DNA of 64,000 bases from Armatimonadota bacterium (GCA_026392115.1 JAPLCQ010000076.1:1-64000), one strand, 5' to 3'; positions 48,565 through 57,984 are shown, counted from the first letter of the stretch. A program made the numbers and translations. The notes: generated from the sequence alone by a model not told the origin.

Positions 48565-48769
48565 CGCTCCCCTTCCCCTCCGCACCACAGGCAGGTAGGA
48601 TGCGGGCGGCGCGGGGCCGGGCCTTGGTGTTCTCCTGCGGCGGCAACTGCAACGCGAATGGCGTGCAGTGCGACCGTCGCTCTCAGAGAGCCGCCCACAT
48701 CCTCTTCGACGGGCCATACGCGGCCTCTGGGCGCGCAACCGGCGGGGCGGGCGGTGCGTAGTGGGCTGT

Positions 48770-49777
48770 ATGGGCCTAATCGGTAGGATCAGGGAGCGCC
48801 TGGCGCAGCGACGCGCGTTGCCGGATGCGGTGCGCCCGCTGGGTAGGCGCGTGCCCGTGCGGCAGGTGTACGACCGCTGGGCGCGGGATGCCGCCTTCGC
48901 CGGGGCCGACCTCGCCATCCTCGGCGAGCGCCTGCGCGGCACGCCTTTCCGGTGGCGCGAGCGGGCCGCCGCCGCCTGGATGCTGGGCCTCGTGCGCGAC
49001 CCCGAGCAGAGGGCCGGGGCCGAGGCCGCGCTCATCGAGGCGCTGCACCCCAAGGCGCGCAACGGCTGGATCAAGGCGAGCCGATGGTCGTTCGTCGGAT
49101 GCTGCGTGGGCTTCAGTCCCTTCGTGCTGCCCGCGGTGCTGTCGCTTGCGGCGGCGGCCCGGTTCGAGGACCGCGTCCGCCTGATGGCCGCGAGGTCGCT
49201 GGCGATGGTCGGCGGACCCGCCTCGGCGCCCGTGCTCTGCGCGGCCGCATGCGACAGCAACGCGACCCTGGCGGAGGCCGCGCGGCTGGCGTTGCCCGTG
49301 GCGCTGGACGGCCTGACCGCCGACCACTATGGGCTCATGCCGCCGGAGATGACCGACCAGCTGGCGGGGCTGCTCAAAGCCGCGCCGGACTCGGCCTGGC
49401 AGATGAAGTGGGCGACCGATCCGGCGGGCACGGGCAGCTCGGTCCTGCACATCTCGGTGCTGCGCGCGCTGCGGGCCGTGGGCGCCGGGCGGGCGCTGGA
49501 GCCCGTGCGGGCCTTCGCGCTGAAGTGCGCCGACCCCGAGGAGCAGCAGGCGGCGGCCCAGGCCATCGCAGTGCTGCAGCAGCGCGCCACGCTGGAGGCC
49601 CAGTCCGCCACGCTGCTCCGCCCGGCGAGCAACCCCCACAGCCCCGGGGACATCCTGGTGCGCCCCGCGGCGCCCGGCGCGTGGGGGGACGCGGCGCTCC
49701 TGGTGCGGCCGTCGGCCGCGCCGGAGGGCGAGGGCGACAACGAGGTCAACACGGTCAAGAACGTGCCGTCATCCTGA
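48770..49777 (+). CDS. HEAT-like helical repeat protein of unknown function
   Basis: A 335-aa protein made mostly of helical pairs ('RWRERAAAAWMLGLV', 'DRVRLMAARSLAMVGGPASAPVL', 'ATLAEAARLALPVAL', 'ALEPVRAFALKCADPEEQQAAAQAI'), as in HEAT/PBS-type scaffolds. Function unknown. ATG 48770 (or GTG 48761). The final residues EVNTVKNVPSS are encoded by a dispersed-repeat phrase, so the natural C-terminus may have been replaced. Upstream 48565-48769 shows no gene. Confidence 0.6.
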   Translation: MGLIGRIRERLAQRRALPDAVRPLGRRVPVRQVYDRWARDAAFAGADLAILGERLRGTPFRWRERAAAAWMLGLVRDPEQRAGAEAALIEALHPKARNGWIKASRWSFVGCCVGFSPFVLPAVLSLAAAARFEDRVRLMAARSLAMVGGPASAPVLCAAACDSNATLAEAARLALPVALDGLTADHYGLMPPEMTDQLAGLLKAAPDSAWQMKWATDPAGTGSSVLHISVLRALRAVGAGRALEPVRAFALKCADPEEQQAAAQAIAVLQQRATLEAQSATLLRPASNPHSPGDILVRPAAPGAWGDAALLVRPSAAPEGEGDNEVNTVKNVPSS

Positions 49778-50387
49778 CGCGAAGCGGAAGGACCCCCCGG
49801 CCTGAGCCGCCGTACCCGCGGGACCACCCCGCCCCGCCGTGCAGCGCGACGCCAACGGAAGCGCCGTGCAGCGCGGAAGCGCGGCGGGCGGACTACGGGG
49901 GGTCCTTCGGCCATACGGCGGCCTCAGGATGACGGCAAGGGCGGTCGTCAGTGGCGTCAGTCCGGTCAACACGGTCAAGCCGTGCCCTTGACGTCATCCT
50001 GACTCGAAGCGGAAGGCCCCCCCGGCGCGAGCCGCCGCACCCGGGGGACTCGGGCACGGAGGCCCGAGCCACCAGGGCAGGCCCCCGAGCAAGCCACCGC
50101 AGCGCTGGAGTCGCGCTCCTTCGCTGCGTTCAGGACGACCAGCGAGGGCCCGCCGCCGACGCCCAGTCGCCGAAGGGCGACTTCCCGCCGTTCGTTGCAG
50201 CGGTTTCAACCGCCCGCACCCCGTCAAGCCACCTTGCCGACGGTTTCGCGCTCCTTCGCCGCGTTCAGCACGACGGCAAGGGCGACGTCGTGCGCCCCGG
50301 ACAGGCGTACAGGCGTATCGAGACCGCGGTCGGCGCGCCTCTGCTATACTCAGGCCGCACGGCGCGGCGGGCGCAAGGAGGACGGCT
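49758..50387. other. 610-bp intergenic cluster of dispersed repeats, no convincing gene
   Basis: Contains 'gtcatcctgacgcgaagcgg' phrases (49769, 49991), 'cagtggcgtcagtccggtcaa' (49947), the palindrome core inverted (50049-50068), and two related 'cgcgctccttcgc' units (50123, 50248). These are shared with 10521-10690, 15904-16270 and 28378-28422. Apparent frames are Arg/Pro/Ser-rich shadows. 50331-50387 should hold the lactonase promoter; AAGGAGG is at 50376-50382. Confidence 0.5.
50049..50068 (-). repeat. Dispersed palindrome, inverted copy
   Basis: CTCGGGC-ACGGAG-GCCCGAG, inverted relative to the copies at 10589, 10650 and 15972. Confidence 0.7.
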
Positions 50388-51515
50388 ATGCGTTCGATTG
50401 GGGTCTGTTTGGCGCTTCTGACGGCACTGGCCGCATGGGCGCCGGCGTCCACTTCCACGGGAGCGAGGGGCAGGCGAATGGTTGCTGTGGGTACCTACAC
50501 CAACGGGCGGGAGCAGGGCATCTTCCTCTTCCGATGGGACGACAAGACCGGCGCGCTGGAGGCCGCTGGCGCTTTCAGCGGGGTGGAGAACCCTTCGTTC
50601 CTGGCGTCGTCGCCGGACGGCAAGCGGCTGTACGCCGTCTCGGAGACCGGCACGGGCTCTGTGGCCGCACTGGCCTGGCAGCCCGACGGCGGCCTCAAGC
50701 TGCTCAACAAGCAGGATTCCGCGGGCTCGTACCCCTGCCACCTCTGCATCGACAGGGGCGGCAGGCTCGTCATGGCGGCGAACTACGGCTCGGGCACGCT
50801 GGCGGCGCTTCCGGTGAGCGCCGAGGGGCTGGCAACGGCATCCTGCACCGTGCAGCACAAGGGCACGGGTCCCAACGCCCAGCGCCAAGAGGGGCCGCAC
50901 GCCCACTCCATCAACGTGGACCCCACGGGCCGGTACGCCGCGGCCTGCGACCTGGGGACCGACCAGATCATCGTCTACAAGCTCGACGCGGCAGCCGGCC
51001 GGATCACGCGGCACTCCGCGGCCCAGGCCGCACCCGGCGCCGGACCGCGCCACCTCGCCTGGCATCCCGGCGGCAAGATGGCCTTCGTCATCAACGAACT
51101 GGGCAACACGATCTGCTCGTACCGGTGGGACGCCGACGCGGGCACGCTCACGCTACTCGGCTCCGCGCCGACACTGGCCGCGGACTTCAAGGGCGCCAGC
51201 ACCACCGCCGAAGTGGTCGTGCATCCCAACGGTCGCTTCGTCTACGGCTCCAACCGGGGCGAAGACAGCGTAGTGGCCATGCGGGTGGACCCGGCCTCGG
51301 GCAAGCTGACGGTGGCGGGGCGCGTGGCGACGGGCGGCAAGACGCCTCGCAACTTCGTCATCGACCCGACCGGCAAGTGGATGCTGGCGGCCAACCAGGA
51401 CTCGAGCAGCCTGGTCGTCTTCAAGCTGGACCCGCAGACCGGGCTGCCGGCGCCCACGGGCGTCACGGTGGCCGTGCCGATGCCCGTCTGCGTCAGGTTC
51501 GTCACCGCGCCGTAA
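50388..51515 (+). CDS. Exported lactonase family protein (beta-propeller, 6-phosphogluconolactonase-like)
   Basis: A 375-aa seven-bladed propeller (PF10282 type) with a signal peptide (residues 1-26). Landmarks are 'VGTYTNGREQGIFLFRWD', 'VENPSFLASSPDGKRLYAVS', 'EGPHAHSINVDPTGRYAAACDLG', 'GAGPRHLAWHPGGKMAFV', 'TTAEVVVHPNGRFVYGSNRGEDSV' and 'GKTPRNFVIDPTGKWMLAANQ'. Cytoplasmic homologues hydrolyse 6-phosphogluconolactone; the exported form probably acts on another sugar lactone. AAGGAGG precedes the ATG. Confidence 0.85.
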   Translation: MRSIGVCLALLTALAAWAPASTSTGARGRRMVAVGTYTNGREQGIFLFRWDDKTGALEAAGAFSGVENPSFLASSPDGKRLYAVSETGTGSVAALAWQPDGGLKLLNKQDSAGSYPCHLCIDRGGRLVMAANYGSGTLAALPVSAEGLATASCTVQHKGTGPNAQRQEGPHAHSINVDPTGRYAAACDLGTDQIIVYKLDAAAGRITRHSAAQAAPGAGPRHLAWHPGGKMAFVINELGNTICSYRWDADAGTLTLLGSAPTLAADFKGASTTAEVVVHPNGRFVYGSNRGEDSVVAMRVDPASGKLTVAGRVATGGKTPRNFVIDPTGKWMLAANQDSSSLVVFKLDPQTGLPAPTGVTVAVPMPVCVRFVTAP

Positions 51516-51542
51516 GCGACGGGCGCGGCGGGGAGGCCTCCG

Positions 51543-52577
51543 ATGCGCTTTACACTCCTGGTCGTCGGGCTGCTGGTCGGCTTCGCGGGCGCCGCGGCGG
51601 GCGGACCGGAGGGCCTGAGCGCCTTCAGCGGCAAGGTTCGCGGCGTGCCGGTCCACATGGTCACGGCGTCGTCGGAGCGCTACGCCCTGAAGGCGACCGC
51701 CGCGTCGGGCAAGGTGGGCGCCACCGCCGAGCTCGCCTCCATCGCCCGGCGCCGCGCCGCCGCGGCCGCCGTAAACGGCTGCTACTTCGATGCGTACAGC
51801 TCCTCGCCGGTGAAGCCGCCCTGGCACCACCTGATCCTCGACGGCCTGCTGGAGCACATCGGCGACGTGGGCACCGTGCTGGGCTTCGGGCCGGACGGCT
51901 CCTACCGGATGGAGCGGCTGCGCGTCCGCATCTGGGGCTCCGTCTCGCAGATCCGCGGCCGACCGGCCCGCTGGTGGGCCTACCGGATGAACACGCCGCC
52001 CGGCGGCAGCGGCGCCTATGTCTACACGAGGCGCTACGCACGGCCCAGCACGCCGGCGGCAGGATCGCAGGTGGTGGTGGACCACGGCGTCGTGGCGCGC
52101 GTCTCCACCGGGCCGGAGCCGATACCGGACGACGGCTACGTGATCGTCTTCACCGGCGGCGAGACGCAGCAGTGGCGCAAGTTCGGCGAAGGCGCGCGCG
52201 TGGAGATGGAGATCGACCACGGCTCCCCGAACGAGGACTTCTGGGCTTCGGCCACCGACGCCATCGGCTGCGGGCCGCGCCTGGTGGCCGGCGGCCGGGC
52301 GGCCTGCGATCCCGGCGCCGAGGGCTTCACCGAGGCGAAGGTGGTGAACGGCGCGGGCATGCGCGGCTTCGCGGGCGTGAAGGGCGACGGTTCGCTCATG
52401 CTGGGGGTGATCGGCGGCACGCTGCAGGCTGCTGCGGCGGCCGTGGCGTCGCTGGGGGCGGTGGACGCCTACAGCACCGACGGCGGGGCCTCGCGGGGCT
52501 TCTGGCTGCGGGGCCGCTACGTGGGCGGCAAACCGGGGCGGCCGATCAGCAACGCCTGGGTGCTGGTTCCGCGCTGA
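51543..52577 (+). CDS. Secreted phosphodiester glycosidase (NAGPA/DUF2233 family)
   Basis: A 344-aa protein. Signal peptide (1-20), then the NAGPA domain with 'AAVNGCYFDAYSSSP' (residue ~75), 'QVVVDHGVVARVS', 'DAIGCGPRLVAGGRAA' (~240) and 'VDAYSTDGGASRGFWLRG' (~305). The NGxYF and DGGxS motifs are those of N-acetylglucosamine-1-phosphodiester alpha-N-acetylglucosaminidase relatives. Bacterial members cut sugar phosphodiesters; the exact substrate is unknown. It lies 27 bp after the lactonase gene with a GGGGAGG site, so the two form an operon. The 3' end overlaps the converging nucleotidyltransferase gene by 32 bp. Confidence 0.85.
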   Translation: MRFTLLVVGLLVGFAGAAAGGPEGLSAFSGKVRGVPVHMVTASSERYALKATAASGKVGATAELASIARRRAAAAAVNGCYFDAYSSSPVKPPWHHLILDGLLEHIGDVGTVLGFGPDGSYRMERLRVRIWGSVSQIRGRPARWWAYRMNTPPGGSGAYVYTRRYARPSTPAAGSQVVVDHGVVARVSTGPEPIPDDGYVIVFTGGETQQWRKFGEGARVEMEIDHGSPNEDFWASATDAIGCGPRLVAGGRAACDPGAEGFTEAKVVNGAGMRGFAGVKGDGSLMLGVIGGTLQAAAAAVASLGAVDAYSTDGGASRGFWLRGRYVGGKPGRPISNAWVLVPR

Positions 52578-53406
52578 GGCCCAGCCGCTCGGCGACGGCC
52601 TGCCGCACGCGGTCGCCGGCCTCCTCGTCGTCCAGCGCGGCCACGGCCGCGGCGGGAAGGTAGCTCTCCCAGCGACCGATGTCGAGCCTCCGCTCGGCAC
52701 CGGCCAGCGGCGTCCCGCGCAGGGGCAGGCCGTCGGCGGCCATGGCGGCGATGGCGTCCGTGAGGCAGCACTCGCCGTTGGCCTTGGGCTGGATGCGGCG
52801 CAGGTAGGGTATGGCTTCGGCGCCCAGGACCCAGCGAGCCGCCACGGCCCAGCGGCTGGGCGCGCGGTTGGGGTCGGGCTTCTCCACCATATCCACCACG
52901 CGGAAGCTGCCGTCGTCGTCGAAGCCGTCGGGTCCGGGCGCGAGAATGCCGTAGTGGCGTACGCGCTCGGGCGGCACGTCCTCGCAGAGGGCCGTGGCCA
53001 TGGAGCCGTGGGCCGTGTGGGCGGCGGACAGGCGGGCCGCCGGACCGCAACCGGGCCCCACGATGCAGTCGCCGAAGGCCGTCAGGAAGGGCTCGCCCCC
53101 GGCCCGCTCCCCGCCGCAGAGCACCGCGTCGCCCAATCCGCGCATGACGGGCTGGATGACGTACTCCACCTCTACGCGCCACTCGGAGCCGTCGCCGAAG
53201 TAGCGGCGGATCATCTCCTTGTCCGGCGAGACGACGAGGAGGATGCGCTCCATGCCCGCGCCGCGCATCTCCTCAACGACGTACTCCAAGAGCGGCTTGC
53301 GGCCGATGGGCAGCATCTCCTTGGGGATCGCCCGGGTGATGGGCCGGAGGCGGCTCCCGTGGCCCGCCGCCACGATCACCGCCTGCCGGACGCGCTTGCC
53401 GGACAT
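52546..53406 (-). CDS. Sugar-1-phosphate nucleotidyltransferase (GalU-like)
   Basis: A 286-aa protein. N-terminal pyrophosphorylase motif VIVAAGHGSRLRPITRAIPK, 'EMLPIGRKPLLEYVVEEM', and the UTP-glucose-type stretch 'EYVIQPVMRGLGDAVLCGGE', then 'DDGSFRVVDMVEKPDPNRAP'. Most like UTP-glucose-1-phosphate uridylyltransferase, making UDP-glucose for envelope or exopolysaccharide sugars. Length fits. It starts 3 bp after the SGNH hydrolase stop region on the same strand, so likely co-transcribed. The C-terminus overlaps the NAGPA gene tail-to-tail. Confidence 0.85.
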   Translation of the reverse strand: MSGKRVRQAVIVAAGHGSRLRPITRAIPKEMLPIGRKPLLEYVVEEMRGAGMERILLVVSPDKEMIRRYFGDGSEWRVEVEYVIQPVMRGLGDAVLCGGERAGGEPFLTAFGDCIVGPGCGPAARLSAAHTAHGSMATALCEDVPPERVRHYGILAPGPDGFDDDGSFRVVDMVEKPDPNRAPSRWAVAARWVLGAEAIPYLRRIQPKANGECCLTDAIAAMAADGLPLRGTPLAGAERRLDIGRWESYLPAAAVAALDDEEAGDRVRQAVAERLGLSAEPAPRRC

Positions 53407-53409
53407 GGG

Positions 53410-54726
53410 CTAGAAGTTTTCCATCAGCGCCTTGGCGAACATGGCGTGGCCGCGGTCGTCGGGATGGTTCAGCGAGTTGACCTCGAGGGTGATGTAGGGG
53501 ATGCCCTCCTTCACCAGGTGGCCCCAGCGGAGCGACGTGTCGGCGATGGCCACCTTGTGCTTGGCGCAGAAGGCGCGGACGCCGGCGACGTAGGGCCGGG
53601 GGTCTTCCTCGATGCGGATCGTCTTGGAGCCCATCCAGTCCTGCCACACATAGTGCGGCGTGATGATGATCCAGTCGGCGCCGATCTCCTTGAAGCGCTT
53701 CTCGAGGTAGGTGTACTTCTCCTCGACCTGCTGCGGGTTCATCCAGCCGTCGTTGACGAACTCCATGACGATCAGGTCGGGCCTCCGCTGGATGACGGCC
53801 TTCTCGAAGTTGAACTCGCTGTCGGCGGGCGCCTGCAGGAAGCTGTCGCTGTTGCGGCCGCCCCAGCCGGCCGTGGTGAGGGTGATCCGGCTCTTGGGGT
53901 ACTTGCGGCCGAGCATCTGCACGAAGACGTTCTGGTAGCGCGTCTCCACGCTGCTGGCCTCGCCGCCCGCGGTGACGCTGTCGCCCCAGGCCAGCACGCT
54001 GACCGGTTCGCCGGCGCGGAGCCTGGCCCATGTGCGCGGCAGGAGGGCGGCGGCCGGCGGCGCGCCCTTGCGGACGGGTTCGGGGTAGGCGGCCTCGACG
54101 ACCGGGTAGAGGTTCTCGGCGGCGAGGGCCTCGCATCCGCCGGGCACCCAGATGTTGGCCACGACCGCCTCGTCCGCGCCCACGACGGGCGGCTTGGGCG
54201 TGGCGTTGTGCGGCTGTCCCTTGAGCACCGAGACTGCGCCCTTGCCGTCGACCACGATGGAGTCGATCCGGAGCAGGCCCACCTCGTAGTCCGCCCAGAC
54301 CGGCGTGCCCGCGGGCAGGGCCTCCAAGCGACCGAAGGTACCCCAACGGGGCTCCAGTCCGATCTCGGTCCCCACGCGGAGCCGTTTGCCCGCGCTTCCG
54401 GGGCCGTTCTTGAAAACGAGCGTGTCGGCCTTGAGCAGGTCGGGCCCGGTGGTTTCGCTGGTGATGACGGCCTTGAGCCGCGCGCCACGCGTCCACGGCG
54501 CCGCCGTGGCGTCGTAGGGCGGCAGTGAGTCGAACTTCTCGTCGGCGATGACGAGGCGCGACGCCGGGCTGATCGTCAGCGTCACCGGCTGGGCGATGCG
54601 CACCACCGCCTTGCCGATCTTGACGCTGCCGGGGCTCAGGCGCACCCGCCAGGCTCCTGCCAGAGCGAGGGTGGGGGCCGCGACCTCGGACGAGGGCGGC
54701 AGGGCGGCGATCATGGGCACCAGCAT
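53410..54726 (-). CDS. SGNH/GDSL-type hydrolase with N-terminal beta domain
   Basis: A 438-aa protein. Residues ~1-200 are beta-rich of unknown type. The SGNH esterase domain follows, with block I 'VLAWGDSVTAGG' (Ser near 245), block II Gly in 'TTAGWGGRNSDSF', block III 'EFVNDGWMNP' (Asn) and block V 'SLNHPDDRGHAMFA' (catalytic His, with Asp nearby). Likely a carbohydrate esterase acting on acetylated or acylated glycans. No clear signal peptide from ATG 54726. It precedes the GalU-like gene with a 3-bp gap. Confidence 0.8.
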   Translation of the reverse strand: MLVPMIAALPPSSEVAAPTLALAGAWRVRLSPGSVKIGKAVVRIAQPVTLTISPASRLVIADEKFDSLPPYDATAAPWTRGARLKAVITSETTGPDLLKADTLVFKNGPGSAGKRLRVGTEIGLEPRWGTFGRLEALPAGTPVWADYEVGLLRIDSIVVDGKGAVSVLKGQPHNATPKPPVVGADEAVVANIWVPGGCEALAAENLYPVVEAAYPEPVRKGAPPAAALLPRTWARLRAGEPVSVLAWGDSVTAGGEASSVETRYQNVFVQMLGRKYPKSRITLTTAGWGGRNSDSFLQAPADSEFNFEKAVIQRRPDLIVMEFVNDGWMNPQQVEEKYTYLEKRFKEIGADWIIITPHYVWQDWMGSKTIRIEEDPRPYVAGVRAFCAKHKVAIADTSLRWGHLVKEGIPYITLEVNSLNHPDDRGHAMFAKALMENF

Positions 54727-54753
54727 CGTGTTTCTCCTGTCCCTGGCCCGAAC

Positions 54754-56040
54754 CTACTTCAGGTCCAGGCAGACCAGCTCTTTCTTGTTGCGGACCAGCA
54801 GCCGTCCCTGCGCGACGATGGGCGCCGTCCAGGCCTGGCCGCCCAGCGGCGCGACGCGGCCCAGCTCCTTGTACCCCGCGGGGCTCATGGCCACCTGCAC
54901 CACGTCGCCGTTGGAGCCGTTCAGCACGATCAGCGTACCGTCGACACCCACCAGGCCGCCCCACTCGAAGCCGCTCCGGCTCCAGACCACGCGGCCGTTG
55001 CCTGCGTCGATACAGGCCAGTTCGCCGCGCTCGCCGGTGCAGTAGAGGAAGCCGCCCGCCACGATGGGCGTGGTGAAGCGCGACTGCAGATCGGTGTTCT
55101 GCCACCGGACGCTCGCCGAGCCGCCGGAGATATCGAGCCGTGCGCCGCCCGTGCCGTAGCCGCTGGTGACGATGACGGTGTTGTCCAGCACGCGGGGGGT
55201 GGCGGCGTTCACGTCATACGACGTCTGCCACGGGTGGCTCCAGATGGCGCGGCCCGTATCGGGCGCGATGCCCATCACCTGCTTGGCCGAGAAGATGATG
55301 ATCTGCTTCCGACCGTTCAGGGTCGCCACGATGGGCGTGGAATAGCCCGGCCCGTCATCGTTGCCGCCGCGCCAGAGGATATTGCCGGAGTTCTTGTCCA
55401 GGGCCACCAGGCAGGCGCCGGTCGCGCCCACGGCAGCCAGCACGCGGTCGCCGTCGATCACGGGCGAGGTGGCGAACTCCCAGGTCGGCTTGCGCGCTCC
55501 GGCCTCGGCCATCAGGTCCTTGCTCCAGACCAGCGAGCCGCCGGCGGCGTCGAGGCAGACGACGAGCGCGTTGCGGGTGATGGCATAGACCTTGCCGCCC
55601 GAGACGGCCGGCGTCGACTTGCCGAAACCGTAGTTGGAGCCGCCGGAGTCGGGCACGTTGGTGGCCCACTTCTGCTTGCCGGTGGCCAGGTTCAGAGCCC
55701 TCACGCAGCTCTGGCCGTTCTGCACATCCAGGATGTAGACGAGGCCGCCGGCCACTGCGGGCCCGGCGTACCCGTCGTCACCCATGGGTGCGCGCCAAAG
55801 CGCCTTCGGGGGCCGGGAAGCCCACGCCTTGTTGATGCCCTTCTCGCCCGACAACCCCGTGGCGGCGGGCCCGAGGAACTGCGGCCAATCAGAGCCGCCC
55901 GACGTGGGCCGCGCGGCGGCCTGCGATTCGCTTGCGGCAGGCGGCTGCGGCGCATTGGAAGTGGACTCGGCGGGACGACTGCAACCAGCTGCGAGCGCTA
56001 CGGTGATGAGCGCGATGTTGACAGACCACGGACGGCGCAT
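54754..56040 (-). CDS. Lipoprotein with PQQ-type beta-propeller
   Basis: A 428-aa lipoprotein: signal with lipobox LAAGC (Cys20), a Ser/Ala/Pro-rich linker, 'DWPQFLGPAATGLSGEKGI', then repeated propeller blades such as 'KALWRAPMGDDGYAGPAVAGG' and 'GNGRVVWSRSGFEWGGLVGVDGTLIVL'. PQQ-like WD40 propellers of this kind are abundant in Planctomycetota/Armatimonadota. They usually lack dehydrogenase activity and may scaffold or sense. Divergent from the DUF47 gene, with 188 bp between the starts. Confidence 0.85.
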   Translation of the reverse strand: MRRPWSVNIALITVALAAGCSRPAESTSNAPQPPAASESQAAARPTSGGSDWPQFLGPAATGLSGEKGINKAWASRPPKALWRAPMGDDGYAGPAVAGGLVYILDVQNGQSCVRALNLATGKQKWATNVPDSGGSNYGFGKSTPAVSGGKVYAITRNALVVCLDAAGGSLVWSKDLMAEAGARKPTWEFATSPVIDGDRVLAAVGATGACLVALDKNSGNILWRGGNDDGPGYSTPIVATLNGRKQIIIFSAKQVMGIAPDTGRAIWSHPWQTSYDVNAATPRVLDNTVIVTSGYGTGGARLDISGGSASVRWQNTDLQSRFTTPIVAGGFLYCTGERGELACIDAGNGRVVWSRSGFEWGGLVGVDGTLIVLNGSNGDVVQVAMSPAGYKELGRVAPLGGQAWTAPIVAQGRLLVRNKKELVCLDLK

Positions 56041-56228
56041 ACGGCACCTCCTGAGGCGGGTTTGGGACTCGGCGAAGTTTACCAGACCCGGCCGAGCGGA
56101 GGCTCACGGGCAAACCGGCTTCGTTACCGTCTTGGCATATTGCCGCTCACGGGGTAGACTCCTAGCTGGTCGGGTGCGCGGGGACGGTTCAGCGAACGCC
56201 GGAATCTGAGGTACAGGAGCGGCAGCCA

Positions 56229-56888
56229 ATGGCACGCGGTGCGGCAGGTGGCATTCAGCGCCTCATGCAGTTCTTTCTTCCCAAGGAAGAGGAGTTCTTC
56301 GGCCTATTCGAGCACATGGCCGAACGGGCCTATCAGGGCGCCCTCTTGTTGCAGGAGCTGTTCCACGGCGGCCGGTCGGCCGAGGTGCTGCAAGGGCCCA
56401 TCATGGACCTCGAGCACGAGGTCGACGACCTGAAGCACGAGTGCATCAACCGTCTCAACAACACCTTCGTCACACCCATCATGTTCGACCGCCAGGACAT
56501 CCTTGACCTGGCCGACGAGTTGGACAGCGTGGTGGACTTCACCCGGGCCGCCGTGGACCGCACCGCCCTGTACAAGGTGACGACCGTCCCGCCGGCCGTG
56601 GTCGAGATGTCGGATATCCTGGTGGCGGCTACGTCGGCCATGCACGCCGCCGCCGGCAGCCTGGCCAAGCTGCGGTCCGCTGAGACGACCTTCGTCGCCG
56701 AGGTGAACGCCCTTGAGAACCGCGCCGACAGCGTGCTGAAGCAGGGGCTGGCCGATCTCTTCGCCAACGAGAAGGACGCAATCACGATCCTGAAGTGGAA
56801 GGAGATTCTCGACTACGTCGAGGAGGCCATCGACCACTGCGAGGACACCGTCAACACCATCGAAGCCGCCCTGGTGAAGAACTCCTAA
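56229..56888 (+). CDS. DUF47/PhoU-like phosphate transport regulator
   Basis: A 219-aa all-helical protein of the DUF47 (PhoU-related) family: 'FFGLFEHMAERAYQGALLLQ', 'IMDLEHEVDDLKHECINRLN', the metal-binding 'DRQDILDLADELDSVVDFT', and 'WKEILDYVEEAIDHCEDTVN'. It regulates or assembles with the adjacent low-affinity phosphate transporter. AGGAG lies upstream of the ATG. Spaced 49 bp from pit on the same strand. Confidence 0.9.
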   Translation: MARGAAGGIQRLMQFFLPKEEEFFGLFEHMAERAYQGALLLQELFHGGRSAEVLQGPIMDLEHEVDDLKHECINRLNNTFVTPIMFDRQDILDLADELDSVVDFTRAAVDRTALYKVTTVPPAVVEMSDILVAATSAMHAAAGSLAKLRSAETTFVAEVNALENRADSVLKQGLADLFANEKDAITILKWKEILDYVEEAIDHCEDTVNTIEAALVKNS

Positions 56889-56937
56889 CATGGCCGGCAG
56901 CACCACACAAGCTAGAGGGGGCCACGGCTAGCCGCCT

Positions 56938-57942
56938 ATGGATACCTGGGTCTGGGTCGTCGTCGTCCTGGCGCTCGCGTTCGAATATGTCAACGGCTTC
57001 CATGATGCGGCCAACGCCATCGCCACCTCGGTTCTCACCCGCGCGCTCAGCATCCGCAACGCCGTCCTGCTCTGCGCCCTGCTGAACTTCCTGGGGGCCC
57101 TCTGCGGGCTCAAGGTGGCGACCACCATGGGCAAGGGCCTGGTGGACCCCGCGAACATCACGCACCACGTGGTGGTTGCGGCGCTCATCGGGGCCATCAT
57201 CTGGGACCTCATCACGTGGCACTTCGGACTGCCGACCAGTTCCACGCACGCCATCGTGGGCGGCATCATCGGCGCGGTGGCGGGCAGTTGCGGCATCCAG
57301 CATCTACAGTGGGCGGGCACACAGAAGGTCTTCACGGGGCTGATCCTCTCCCCGATCGTGGGCATCATCGGCGCCACCATCCTGATGATCGTGTTCCTGT
57401 GGCTGTTCGGCAGGGTCTCCCCAACCAAGGTGAACAGGCGCTTCCGCCTGATCCAGATCGCCTCGGCCGGCCTGATGGCCTTCAGCCACGGCAGCAACGA
57501 CGGGCAGAAGTCCATGGGCGTCATCGCCATGGCGCTCTTCAGCAGCAGCATGCTGAGCAAGGGCGTCCACGGCGCCGAGTTCCACATTCCGCTCTGGGTC
57601 ATGATCTCCTGCGCCACGGCCATGGGCATGGGCAGCGGCGCGGGCGGATGGAAGATCATCAAGACCGTGGGCCGCAAGGTGATGGAACTCCAGCCGATCC
57701 ACGGTTGCGTGGCCGAGCTGAGCGCCGCCACGATCATCCTGACGGCCTCGCACCTGGGAGCGCCCATCTCCACGACGCATACCATCTCCTCGACCATCAT
57801 GGGCGTCGGCATGTCGCGGCGGCTCAGCGCGGTGCGGTGGAAGGTGGTGGGCAATGTGGTCGGCGCCTGGCTGCTCACGCTGCCCGCCTCGGCCGGCATC
57901 GCCTACGGTTGCGTAAAGGGCCTGCAGTACTTCTTCCCCTAG
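56938..57942 (+). CDS. pit: Pit-family inorganic phosphate transporter
   Basis: A 334-aa membrane protein with ~10 helices taking up (metal) phosphate with H+ or Na+. The internal duplication is visible: 'EYVNGFHDAANAIATSVLT' near residue 15 and 'AFSHGSNDGQKSMGVIAMAL' near residue 180, each followed by a P-loop-like 'GLPTSSTHAIVGG' or 'GAPISTTHTISS' motif. Operon with the DUF47 gene. Length is in the normal range for bacterial Pit. Confidence 0.93.
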   Translation: MDTWVWVVVVLALAFEYVNGFHDAANAIATSVLTRALSIRNAVLLCALLNFLGALCGLKVATTMGKGLVDPANITHHVVVAALIGAIIWDLITWHFGLPTSSTHAIVGGIIGAVAGSCGIQHLQWAGTQKVFTGLILSPIVGIIGATILMIVFLWLFGRVSPTKVNRRFRLIQIASAGLMAFSHGSNDGQKSMGVIAMALFSSSMLSKGVHGAEFHIPLWVMISCATAMGMGSGAGGWKIIKTVGRKVMELQPIHGCVAELSAATIILTASHLGAPISTTHTISSTIMGVGMSRRLSAVRWKVVGNVVGAWLLTLPASAGIAYGCVKGLQYFFP

Positions 57943-57984
57943 GCGCGGCGCCCTTCATACGCCGCGCCTGATCGGAGCGTCCGC

